From Primulina eburnea (Eukaryota > Streptophyta > Magnoliopsida > Lamiales > Gesneriaceae): 64,000 nucleotides of DNA. The notes beneath the pieces were generated by a model. The model was not told the origin of the DNA and ran no database searches. It worked only from the letters and a program-made list of their open reading frames with translations. The translations under genes were made by a program, and so were the position numbers. The stretch spans positions 28,144,069 through 28,208,068 of the forward strand of contig NC_133104.1 in the NCBI RefSeq assembly GCF_022965805.1. The letters run 5' to 3'. This document shows, in pieces, positions 1-10,106 of the stretch (position 1 is the first letter of the stretch; every line of letters begins with the position of its first letter).

Positions 1-1095
1 GAACCAAAGGTTGACTTCGAATCATCGATATCGCTTTGGAAGCTAGATCGTTATAGCCTTCCAATTTCAGTTCTCTAGCCCCATAGACCAAGAACAATTT
101 ATTGGTCCTTCTCAAATACTGGAGGATGTCTTTCACTGCTTTCCAGTGTGGAAGACCAGGGTTCGATTGGTATCTACTCACTACACTTAGTGCGAAAGCC
201 ACGTCAGGACGTGTAGATATCATCTCATACATGATGCTACCAATCGCAGATGCATAAGGAATGCTTGTCATCGCCGCTATCTTTGCATCGGTCTTGGGAG
301 ACATAGACTTGGATAGGGACACGCCATGACACATTGATAGATGTCCTCTATTAGACTCATCCATCGAGAACCTCTTCACGATGGTATCAATGTAAGTGGA
401 CTGGGTGAGACCAAGCAATCTTTTGATCTATCTCTATAGATCTGTATTCCCAATACAAAAGATGCTTCACCCAAGTCCTGCACCGAGAACTTACTCACTA
501 ATCATATTTTAGTTGATTGCAACATTCCTACATCATTCCCAATGAGTAGAATGTTATCAACATACAACACCAGGAATGTCACAGCACTCCCACTGACCTT
601 CTTATACACACAAGGTTCCTCAGGATTCTTAGTAAAATCAAACTCTTTGATTTTACTATCGAATCTAAGGTTCCAACTCCTAGATGCCTGCTTTAGACCA
701 TAAATAGATCTCTGAAGTTTGCATACCATATGCTCACTTCTGACAGATGTAAACCCTTCAGGTTGTGACATGTAAATCTCTTCCTTAATATCCCCATTAA
801 GAAAGACTGTCTTGACATCCATCTGCCATATCTCATGGTCATACCATGCAGCTATGGCTAGCAATATCCTTATGGACTTGAACATTGCAACTGGAGAAAA
901 GGTTTCCTCAAAGTCAACTCCTTGTCTTTGAGTATATCCTTTTGCTACCAATCGCGCCTTGAAGGTCAATACCTTCCCATCCGCCCCAGGTTTCCTCTTG
1001 TAAATCCATTTACACCCTATAGGAACAATTCCCTCAGGTGGATCCATGAGATTCCACACTTGGTTCGAATGCATGGAATTCATCTCAGATTCCAT
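1..1095 (-). pseudogene. Cop1 reverse transcriptase and start of RNase H (broken)
   Basis: This is a copia reverse transcriptase, which copies element RNA into DNA in cytoplasmic particles. The longest open part (1095 to 502, about 197 residues) opens with ESEMNSMHSNQVW and contains the conserved GCKWIYKRK, KARLVAKGYTQ, ETFSPVA and IWQMDVKTVFLNG blocks. The catalytic box reads YVDN near residues 177-180 where the family and the Cop3 copy have YVDD, so one catalytic aspartate is lost. Below 502 the frame breaks, but the connection and RNase H sequence continues to base 1 and matches Cop3. Inactive relic. Confidence 0.9.
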
Positions 1096-1305
1096 CGCTT
1101 CAAGTCACTTGGATGAATCAGCATCAGATAATGTTTCTTTGAAGGTCCTTGGATCACATCCATAGTTAGGCTCATCATGGCCCTCTTCAAGAAGCAGACC
1201 ATACCTCAGAGGTGGTCTCGAGACTCTCTCGGTTCTTCTAGGAGCTTGTATCTCCTCTCTTGGTTCTTTGGGTGTGGGTTCTATAATTGTGAGTGTCTCT
1301 CGAAC

Positions 1306-2610
1306 CTATTCGAGTTCTATCATCTCCCATTTTCTATCCAATAGAAATTCTTTTTCCAAAAAGGTTGCATTCCTAGAAACAAATAACTTTGTTTCTTGGT
1401 GATGATAGAAGTAATATCCAACAGAATTCCTTGGATATCCGACAAAATAACATAAAATAGATCGACTATCCAATTTATCTCCCACTGTCTGCTTCACATA
1501 AGCAGGACATCCCCATATTCTAAGATATGAATATTTGGGAGGCTTACCCATCCATATCTCATATGGTGTCTTATCAACTGCCTTTGAATAGACATTGTTC
1601 AACAACAGTGCCGCTGTCTCAAGCGCATATCCCCAAAAAGATGGCGGCAACTCCGTGAACCCCATCATAGACCGAACCATGTCCATCAAAGTCCGGTTAC
1701 GACGCTCCGAAACACCATTCAACTGTGGTGTAGTGGGCGGAGTCCACTGCGAGAGAATCCCATTCTCCCTAAGATACTCTTGGAACTCGGCACTCAAGTA
1801 CTCATCACCTCGATCCGATCAAAGTGTCTTGATGCTTCGTCCCAAGTGTTTCTCTACTTCACTTCTGAATTCTTTGAACCTTTTAAAGGCTTCAGACTTG
1901 TATTTCATCAAATACACGTACCCATACCTCGAAAAGTCATCGGTAAAGGTGATGAAGTAGGCATGTCCATGCTTAGTGGTGATGCTAAGCGGACCGCACA
2001 CATCGGTATGGATCAAATCCAATAACCCTTTGGCTCGCTCCACATTGCCCTTAAAGGGACTTTTGGTCATCTTTCCTTTCAGACAGGATTCACAAGTCGT
2101 GAGAGCATTAATATCAGACATATCAAACATGCCTACTCCCACTAGCTTGTTCATCCTTCTTAGGGAAATATTTCCTAATCGAGCATGCCATAATTGTGCC
2201 GAATTTAGAGTATCTTGTTTTCTCTTGTTTGTTGTTGTTATTGCTTTGACATTGTTTAGTGGCATATCTTTGTATTTTAAGGTGTAGAGATCGTTTACAA
2301 GTTCTCCAGTACCAATTAAACATTCATTCTTGTAAATGTTGCAGACACCTTTGCTAAATAAATAAGAAAATCCATCTTTATCAAGTATAGAAATGGAAAT
2401 AATTTTTTTCACCAAATCTGGTACAAACAAAACATCTCTCAAAATTAACTTAAAATCATTGTTCAACAATAAGTAAACATCTACTACGGCCTTGGCAGCA
2501 ACTCTTGCTCCATTGCCCATCCTCAAGAAGGTCTCACCTTCTATGAGCCTCCTACTTCTTCTCATCACCTGTAAATCATTACAGAGATGTGAGTCACAGC
2601 CGGTATCCAA
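1306..2610 (-). pseudogene. Cop1 protease end, GAG-pre-integrase and integrase (broken)
   Basis: From 2610 downward the reading begins at the protease motif DTGCDSHLCND. It runs through the GAG-pre-integrase zinc-binding region (LWHARLGN, then CESC) into the integrase core, where DVCGPL gives the first catalytic Asp. The frame stops at about 1816-1818, where a CGA Arg codon has become TGA just before SDRGDEYLS, the second catalytic Asp. It reopens at 1797 and includes QLNGVSERRN with the catalytic Glu. The C-terminal part contains FWGYALETAALLLN and YFVGYPRNSVGYYFY, typical of copia integrase. Between 1096 and 1305 lies the degenerate linker to reverse transcriptase. Function would be insertion of element cDNA; the break makes it inactive. 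Confidence 0.9.
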
Positions 2611-3266
2611 TACCCAAGAAGTAGAGTTAATTGAAATGTTTACTTCAATCTATAAAATATCGATTCCAGAACTCTTATGGGCAAGATATTCCCTGCAGTT
2701 ACACCTCCAATGTTTAGGCTTCTTGCAGTGATGACAGATGTCAACAGTCTTGTCAGCCTTCACTGGTGTGGCTGCCATAGCGGGACTCAGAGTCTGCCTC
2801 TTCTAGGGCACGTTCTTCTTGGGACGTTGGAAAGAACGCTTCTTTTCCTTCCCATGTGGTCTTCGTACCAGATGAATAGCCCACATAAAGAACATACTTC
2901 TCTTTCTTGATGGTGGACTCAAAGGTCACAAGCATGTTCACCAACTCCTCAGGGGTCGGCTCCATCTTGTTCATGTTGAAGTTCACAGCAAAAGGATCAA
3001 ATGAGCTAGGCAATGAAAACAGCAACACGTCGGTGGTTAGCTCCAAAGGCAACATCAAATCCATGCCAACGAGCTTGTCCACGAACCCAATCATCTTTAG
3101 GCCATGCTCATGGACCGAGGTCCCATCTTGCATGCGGAAAGTGATCAGCTCCTTGACGGTAGCATGCCTCAGAGGTCGAGTCTGCTCACCAAATAGCTCC
3201 TTGAGATGCAAATGAATGTCAGCAGCATTCTTTGCATCCTCAAAACACCTCTGCAGCTAATCATTC
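2611..3266 (-). pseudogene. Cop1 gag, downstream part, and start of protease
   Basis: Minus-strand capsid gene fragment. Residues read from 3211 include LHLKELFGEQTRPLRHATVKELITF and VNMLVTFESTIKKEK, characteristic of copia gag (UBN2 type). After about 2753 the frame shifts. A degenerate zinc-knuckle segment and the segment leading to the protease Asp follow, with a TAG stop near 2655. The upstream end at 3266 is the exact TekA insertion point; the gag reading resumes on the other side at 12011. The first 100 or so residues are therefore encoded 8.7 kb away. Confidence 0.88.
3262..3266. repeat. TekA target-site duplication, left copy (CATTC)
   Basis: CATTC directly precedes the TekA 5' LTR and is repeated at 12011-12015. 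The same place in Cop3 (near 33096-33100) has a single CATTC with no insertion, which proves both the boundary and the insertion event. Confidence 0.95.
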
Positions 3267-3382
3267 TGTAAGGCTCGAGATTCATTAGTCTTCATTAATA
3301 TGATACTCAAAGATATGAGAATGCATGACATGCAATGAGGGGAGAAAAGGCATGAGAAATTAGAGTTTTGAGTACAAGATAG

Positions 3383-3642
3383 ACCGCACCCGCGCTTAGG
3401 AAGAGACCGCACCCGCGGTTACACAATTCTGGATATTGAAGGTGAGGCCGAAGCCACACCGCACCCGCGGTCTGGGAGCCACCGCACACGAGGTGAATGT
3501 ATAGAAACTTGGGCATTTTTACAGTGTAGTGACCGCACCCGCGGTGCAACCAAGACCGCACCCGCGGTCGTTGCTGTTTGAAAAATAAAAGTGGTGCCGA
3601 GAGCACAGCGTACCCGCGGTCGACACCTACCGCACCCGCGGT
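3383..3642 (+). repeat. Dyad array A1 in TekA 5' LTR
   Basis: Eight 14-bp dyads of the form ACCGC-ACCC-GCGGT (5-bp inverted arms, 4-bp centre) start at 3383, 3406, 3458, 3481, 3532, 3555, 3607 and 3629. They form four pairs with 23, 23, 23 and 22 bp between starts, and pair starts are 75, 74 and 75 bp apart. The spacers inside pairs (8-9 bp) and between pairs (37-38 bp) have no sequence resemblance but nearly constant length. The last dyad ends 47 bp before the TATA repeat. Confidence 0.93.
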
Positions 3643-3688
3643 GTTGCATGCGAGAAATCCACCATCTCTTCTTGAGTTGACACATGGA

Positions 3689-3707
3689 ATATATATATAT
3701 ATATATA
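3689..3707 (+). promoter_or_regulatory. TATA-like (AT)n core promoter of TekA 5' LTR
   Basis: An uninterrupted AT alternation follows the dyad array by 47 bp. The 3' LTR has a shorter version at 10529-10541 at the same distance. Position and composition suit the RNA polymerase II core promoter of the element; the start of transcription would lie about 30 bp downstream. Inferred, not shown. Confidence 0.6.
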
Positions 3708-5197
3708 GTTGGGCGATGAGTCTTCATTTCCTTCTCATATTCAGCTGGAAAAACCGAGAAAATACATTAGAACTTGCAAGGGTTGTGGTTAGAATTGAGA
3801 TTGTGCAAGATATATTCATCCAAACTTCAATATAAGCATAGATTTGTGTTCCTTGCATCAAGAGCTATCTAAGGATGTAAGTTTGGTTAAGTTTCAGTAT
3901 GATTTAGATTTCATATGTTGAAAGAATTATGATATGATGATTATATTATGTTCTTGACATATTGAGCATAGCATATTCGTAATCGGATCGAAGAAATGAT
4001 ATCGTATGCTATCGTTATAAGATTCCAGCAGATATGTAAATGAAGGGATACCGATTTTGAGATAAGAATGCATATATGGTGATAATTATGAGTTGGTAAA
4101 GATAGATTATCATTGTTTGAATTGATCAGTATCGCCAGACTATGCCGTTATACCGTCGAACTGTATCAAGATTTGATATTGAACCGTATTAGCATTGGTT
4201 GAATGGTGGTTTGACCTTATTTATATGCATACATTGTCATTTCAGATTTGGTTTGACAGATTCAATATCAAGAATACGAGGCTCCGACTTTTACGAACGA
4301 CAAGAAAGGTATAATTCATGTGATTGTGGGGAAGATACGACTCGAATCAGATTTAATTGGAGTTTCCCAACAAAATCACATACTAGATTTGTTATTGTAT
4401 CTTTTGATATGGTTTGGATTTGTTTATAGAATTATATTCAAATCTCTTGATATGATCATGCTTTGTCTATAGATTTATATTCAAGCATTGAGATAGGAGA
4501 GTCATTGACAGATTTGTCAAAACTAGACGTTCGGTGTATCGACGCATAGGAGCAGACTTCCTCCGATTGTAGACATTCGATACAGACACGACCGAAGTCT
4601 AGGAGTAAGACGTACAGTTACCCCAATTGGGACGGTAGGTAACAGGCAGCGACGTCTTATTCACCCCGGGATCCCTAGAGTAGAGTCGAGTTGAGTCAAG
4701 ACATGATTTGATTTGCAATGCATGCTTTTATAGATTGGTTTCATAGACTATGGAACCCATGATTTACGTTACATGCATGATATGGTGTTTTATGATTTTA
4801 TTATGCATATGCATGTATACATGTTTATACTGGGATTTGTTCTCACCGGAGTTTCCGGCTGTTGTTATGTCTGTATGTGTGCATAAATACAGGTGGGGCA
4901 GGATCTGAGTCACGAAAAAGATGAGTTCGAGATAGAGTGGTGACTACGGGCGCAGAAGATGACTAGTGGCTTTTATTAGATTTGGACTACTTGTATTTTG
5001 GTATTTTGTATTAAACACTAGTTAGATTGATGTATTAGAACAAGACATGTTTGTATGTTTGTAAAATAAGTAAAGACCTTATGCTTATTTATATACATTA
5101 GAATTAATGCTGAAAAGCGAAAATTTGACCCACATTTTCTCACAGATCCACTTAATCCCAGATTGAGTCGATTTAGAGCCCGGGTCCCAACAACAGG

Positions 5198-5209
5198 TGG
5201 TATCAGAGC
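5198..5209 (+). other. TekA primer binding site (initiator Met tRNA)
   Basis: TGGTATCAGAGC, 5 bp after the 5' LTR, is complementary to the 3' end of plant initiator methionine tRNA, the usual primer of Tekay elements. The stretch 5210-5458 is an untranslated leader with no gene. Confidence 0.9.
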
Positions 5210-5458
5210 AGTAGGTTCGATAGACTGAGATAGAATAGGACGAGCGGGGTAGATCGAGTCATCTTCCTTGCTTATATCATGCTAGCACATATTATGATTT
5301 ATTGCTTTCCTTATTATGTGTTGTATTATATCTGAGTTGATTTACAGCATATAATTTCCAAGACTGAATCAGAACCGATTCTGGATCAGAGGTATATGAT
5401 CAGAGGAGGGCTGAGACAGCTTGTATAGATTGTGTACTAACCTGTTTGATAACTAGAT

Positions 5459-7429
5459 ATGCCGCCTAGAAGGATACCGCAACCAGCTGCAGGACAAGTG
5501 CCAGAACAGGGGAGTACGTCGGGTACTCAGATGGACGTAACCGCCACCCCGATGGAGACTCTGTTGAAGCGGTTTCAGTCGTTTCGACCCCCGACCTTGA
5601 AAGGCACTGAGAATGCAGCAGATTGCGAAAGCTGGCTGGATGATATAGAGATGTTATTTGAATCACTTGCCTATTCAGATGAACGTAGAGTAAAGCTGAT
5701 TGGGCATCAATTGCAAGAAGTGGCCAAGAGTTGGTGGCTAACGGCGAAACGAGCCCTAGAACATCGAGGTATTGATATTACTTGGAAAGTTTTTAAAAAT
5801 GAATTTTATCAACGTTTCTTTCCAGTATCATACCGAAAAGACAAAAGGGCAGAGTTCGCTAACTTGAGACAGGGCCAGTGGAACATAGAGGAGTATGTTG
5901 CCAAATTTTCTTCCTTGCTTCGATTTGCACCACATGTAGCAGGGAATGACGAGGCGGTCGCCGATCAATTCATAAACGGTTTGAATCCGGATATCTTCAC
6001 CTTAGTGTACACGGGGCGACCCAACACTTTTTCCGAGGCGCTGAACCGAGCGAAGGGAGCAGAGGCTGGCTTGATTAGGCAGCGAGGAGCTTCCTATAGT
6101 GTTCAGGGTCAGAGACCGCTACCGCCCGCCGCACAGTTTCCACCACCTCCTCCTCGATTTGATAGTGGAAGCAGTAGTGGTAAGAAAGAGTTTTTGAAAG
6201 CTAAGGGTAACCAGTTTAAGAGAGCAGGGAGCAGTTCGTCGAGCTCCAGTGGGTCAAGACAGAGAGGTCTTGGCCAGAGTACCGATTATACAGGTGTCTA
6301 TGGCAGTTCTTGTGGTGATAGACATGCCACTGAGCAGTGTCAGGGAGTGATGGGCAGATGTAACTATTGCAGACAGCCGGGACACTTCGCCAGAGTTTGT
6401 CCCCAAAAAGGTGCCCAGAGATTTCAGAGTGCAGGGTCATCAGCCTCAGTAGCTCAGCCCGAGAGGCAAGCTTTGTCTGTCCATTCCTTCCAGCCCACGC
6501 CTACACAATCCCAGACTAGAGCCAGAGGTGGCCAGACAGTGAGCCAACCTCCCAGACAACAGGCTCAGGTGTTTGCATTGACAGAGGAGCAGGCACAGGA
6601 TGCGCCAGATGACGTGATTCCAGGTAACTGTTTTCTTTGCAGTTATCCTGCATATGTGTTGATAGATACAGGTGCATCACATACATTTATATCAGAACGT
6701 TTTGCATTGACACATGCATTGCCTGTCGAGTCCTTGTCCACTGTAATGTCTATTTCTTCTCCGTTGGGAAGTGGTCTTATATCTGTGACTTCAGTTAGAC
6801 ATTGTATACTACAGTTTGAGGGGCATGAAATTTATTTGGACTGTGTTGTACTTGGTTTATCTGATTTTGATTGTATTGTCGGAATTGACATGTTGACTAA
6901 GTACAGAGCTACCGTGGATTGCTTCCACAAGATTGTCAAATTCAGATCTGAAATGACAGAAGAGTGGAAATTCTACGGTAAGGGTTCCAGATCTCGGATT
7001 CCCTTAGTATCTGCTTTGACTATGAGTAGATTGTTGCAAAAAGGAGCAGAAGGGTTCCTTGTTTATTCTGTAGATCTGCAGAAATCGAGCCCGGCATTGG
7101 CAGATTTGCCAGTAGTACGGGAGTTTGCAGATGTATTTCCTGACGAGATTCCAGGGTTACCTCCAGCCCGAGAGGTTGATTTCAGCATAGATCTTATTCC
7201 AGGTACCGTTCCTATTTCGAGAGCTTCGTATAGGATGGCGTCGATAGAGCTGAAAGAACTGAAAGCACAGTTAGAAGACCTTCTAGCCAAGGGATATATC
7301 AGACCTAGTGTATCTCCTTGGGGCGCACCAGTGTTATTTGTGCGAAAGAAAGATGGATCGATGAGATTGTGTATCGATTACAGGCAACTCTTACAAGGCA
7401 ACGATAAAGAACAAATATCCTTTGCCTAG
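5459..7429 (+). pseudogene. TekA gag, protease and start of reverse transcriptase
   Basis: Starts at the ATG of [12 protein letters not shown], which matches the start found in TekD. Residues about 60-200 are the retrotransposon capsid domain ([28 protein letters not shown]). A Ser/Gly-rich linker follows, then a CCHC zinc knuckle [14 protein letters not shown] at residues 301-314 that binds element RNA. The aspartic protease has its catalytic LIDTGAS at 401-407 and DFDCIVGID downstream. The RT N-terminus follows ([33 protein letters not shown]). After CIDYRQ a small insertion shifts the frame and the reading ends at 7429; the correct RT frame continues in the next entry. Confidence 0.93.
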
Positions 7430-8585
7430 AATCGACGACTTATTTGATCAGTTGCAGGGATCTTCTATTTATTCCAAGATTGATTTGCGATCGGGATATC
7501 ACCAACTCAGAGTTCGAGATGTTGATATACCAAAGACAGCATTCCGAACCAGGTATGAACATTACGAGTTCGTTGTCATGCCTTTTGGTTTAACGAATGC
7601 TCCAGCGGTGTTTATGAGTTTGATGAACCGCATCTTTCAGAGGTACTTGGATGAGTTTGTGATTGTTTTTATTGATGATATTTTGGTGTACTCTAAGAAT
7701 CTGAATGAGCATGCCAATCATTTGAGAATTGTGTTGCAAACACTGAGAAATGAAAGATTATATGCTAAGCTGTCAAAATGTGAGTTTTGGCTGAGACAGG
7801 TTGTCTTCTTGGGTCATATCATATCTGAAGACGGTATTTCTGTGGATCCGAGTAAAGTTGAAGCTGTTATTAGTTGGCCGAGACCGACTTCTGTAATAGA
7901 GATACGCAGTTTCATGGGTCTGGCAGGATACTATCGACGATTCATCAAAGATTTCTCCAGCATTGCGAAACCGATTACCCAGTTGACACAGAAGAATGCG
8001 CCATTTGTGTGGTCTGAAGATTGCGAGTCTAGCTTTCTAGAGTTGAAGAAGAGGCTGACCAGTGCACCTATCTTGATGATTCCTTCAGGTACGGGTAATT
8101 TCGTTGTATATTGTGATGCATCTCATAGAGGGCTGGGGTGTGTTCTTATGCAGCGAGGTCATGTGATCGCATATGCCTCTAGACAGCTGAAGCCACACGA
8201 GACTCGATACCCAATTTATGATCTTGAATTGGCGGCTATCGTAATTGCATTAAAGATTTGGCGTCATTATCTCTATGGCGAGAAATTTGAGATCTACTCC
8301 CATCACAAAAGCCTGAAATACCTGTTCTCTCAATCTGAGTTGAACATGAGACAGCACAAATGGCTCGATTTATTAAAAGACTTCGATTGCGAAATCAAAT
8401 ACTATCCAGGGAAGTCAAATGCAGCAGCAGACGCCTTGAGTCGAAAGATTTGTGCCTTATCTTTATCGACGATAGGGGTTTCGAATTTAGTTGAAGATTG
8501 CTGTTTGTCTGGATTAGCATTTGATACAGGTAGTAAACCATTAAACCATTGCTACTTGCTTCGATTCAAGTTGAGCCAGATCTGA
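7422..8585 (+). pseudogene. TekA reverse transcriptase palm and RNase H
   Basis: Continues RT from [16 protein letters not shown] (nucleotides 7668-7679) is the YXDD-type catalytic box. MPFGLTNAP and FLGHIIS are typical gypsy RT blocks. RNase H follows with [17 protein letters not shown] and [19 protein letters not shown]. The RNase H active-site segment reads SHHKSLKY where TekD and related elements have SDHKSLKY, so a metal-binding Asp is lost. Near 8530-8585 a small length change shifts the frame before the linker to integrase. Confidence 0.92.
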
Positions 8586-9436
8586 TTATGCGAATTAAAG
8601 AAGCACAGAGACTTGATCCAAATGTGTAGAAATCGACTGAGATGATCAGATCAGGGCATGTGTCAGAATATCAGGTACGTGATCATGTGCTATACGTGAA
8701 TAACCGTCTTGTAGTGCCAGATGTTTCAGATTTGAAACAACAGATATTGTCAGAAGCGCACTGTAGTCGGTTTAGCATTCATCCTGGAGGCCGTAAAATG
8801 TACAACAATTTGAAGACACAATTCTGGTGGAAACAGATGAAGACCGATATTGCAGAATATGTGTCTAAGTGCTTAAACTGCCAACAGGTGAAGGCTGAGA
8901 GAAAGAAGCCCGGAGGATTATTTCAGAGTTTATCTATTCCAGAATGGAAACGGGATCACATTTCCATGGATTTTGTGACGAAGTTACCTCGATCAACTCG
9001 GGGATGTGATGCGATTTGGGTCATTATTGACAGATTAACCAAATCTGCATGCTTTATTCCATACAAAATGACATACCGACACGATCAGATGGCAGATATC
9101 TATGTCAGAGAGGTAGTCAGATTGCACGGTGTGCCGAAGTATATCGTATCAGATCGTGATTCACGATTCACTTCGCACTTTTGGCACAGTTTGCAGCAGG
9201 CTTTGGGTACGACATTACACCTGAGTACTGCATATCATCCTCAGACAGACGGACAGTCAGAGCGGACTATCCGGACTTTAGAGGACATGTTGAGAGCTGT
9301 AGTACTAGATTTTGGTACTAGTTGGCAAGATTCACTACCATTATGTGAATTCTCGTACAACAATAGCTATCAGACGAATATCGAGATGGCACCATTTGAA
9401 GCTTTGTATGGTAAGAAGTGCATATCTCCCCTATAA
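8586..9436 (+). pseudogene. TekA integrase, zinc-binding and catalytic domains
   Basis: After a TAG stop at about 8627 the reading is open from 8642. It shows the HHCC zinc-binding region (SIHPGGRKMY, then CLNCQQVKAE) and the DDE core: MDFVTKLP, IVSDRDSRF and YHPQTDGQSERTIRTLEDML. It ends at 9436 with TAA where TekD has a Tyr codon (SPLYWDD). Integrase would insert the cDNA in the nucleus. Confidence 0.92.
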
Positions 9437-10006
9437 TGGGATGATATATCTGAGGTACCAGAACTTGGGCCTGATATGATCCGTGAAATGACTGAGAAGG
9501 TAAAAATCATTCAGAAAAGAATGAAGACGGCACATGATAGGCAAGCTAAATACGCCAATGTCAGACGTAGACCGTTGGTATTTGAGCAAGGAGACAGAGT
9601 GTTTCTAAAGATTTCTCCTTTCAGAGGCGTTGTCAGATTTGGCAAGCGTAGAAAGTTGTCTCCTAGATACATCGGTCCTTACGAGATTCTGGAAAAGATT
9701 GGCGATCGAGCATATCGACTTGCTCTTCCTCCTTCTCTATCCGAGATACATGACGTTTTTCATGTATCGATGCTGCTTAGATATATGCCTGATGCTTCCC
9801 ATGTCATTCACCCTGACGGAGCTGAGCTTGATCAGACCTTGAGCTATGTCGAGCAACCGATACAGATTCTTGATAGGAAAGAGAAGCATCTCAGAACGAA
9901 GACTATTCCGCTAGTGAAAGTCCAATGGAGTCGACATGGCATCGAAGAGGCGACTTGGGAGACAGAAGCAGATATGAGACAGAGACATCCCGAGTTATTT
10001 ACATGA
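9437..10006 (+). pseudogene. TekA integrase C-terminus with chromodomain-like tail
   Basis: In frame with the previous entry after the single TAA. It contains FEQGDRVFLKISPFRGVVRFG and KLSPRYIGPYEILEKIG, the integrase GPF/Y region. The tail has QILDRKEKHLRTKTIPLVKVQW and EEATWETEADMRQRHPELF, the chromodomain-like end of Tekay elements thought to steer integration to heterochromatin. Stop TGA-like end at 10004-10006. Confidence 0.9.
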
Positions 10007-10093
10007 TGTAAGTAATTCTTCAGTCTTGATTATATTACTTTTCATGTATGATTTGATAGATTGCCTGCGATTTCGAGGACAAAATCATTTCTT

Positions 10094-10106
10094 AGAGGGG
10101 GAGAAA
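10094..10106 (+). other. TekA polypurine tract
   Basis: AGAGGGGGAGAAA directly before the 3' LTR; it primes plus-strand DNA synthesis. Confidence 0.9.

Larger units (their letters stand above)
3267..5192 (+). repeat. TekA 5' LTR
   Basis: Starts TGTAAGGCTCGAG and ends GGGTCCCAACA; the matching 3' LTR is 10107-12010. It contains a dyad array (3383-3642), an (AT)n TATA region (3689-3707) and, further in, a conserved region with CACCCCGGGATCCCTAGAGT near 4662 that recurs in TekD LTRs. Short reading frames inside it are not conserved between the two LTRs and are not genes. Confidence 0.95.

Noticed and set aside
3383..3642. CRISPR-like array (short repeats with unrelated spacers of constant length)
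   Set aside because: The repeats are only 14 bp, come in pairs with two alternating spacer lengths, lie inside a plant LTR and have no cas genes.
3307..3727. Minus-strand open frames rich in RGCG and PRVR peptides (also 10147-10561 and 24398-24651)
   Set aside because: Products of the GC-rich dyad arrays; frames are not preserved between the two TekA LTRs.
5198..5209. tRNA gene fragment
   Set aside because: Only the 12-base complement of the tRNA 3' end is present, at the place of a primer binding site; no cloverleaf around this or the other primer sites.
7390..7430. Programmed frameshift in TekA RT
   Set aside because: TekD reads the same region in one frame, no slippery heptamer is seen, and other breaks nearby show decay.
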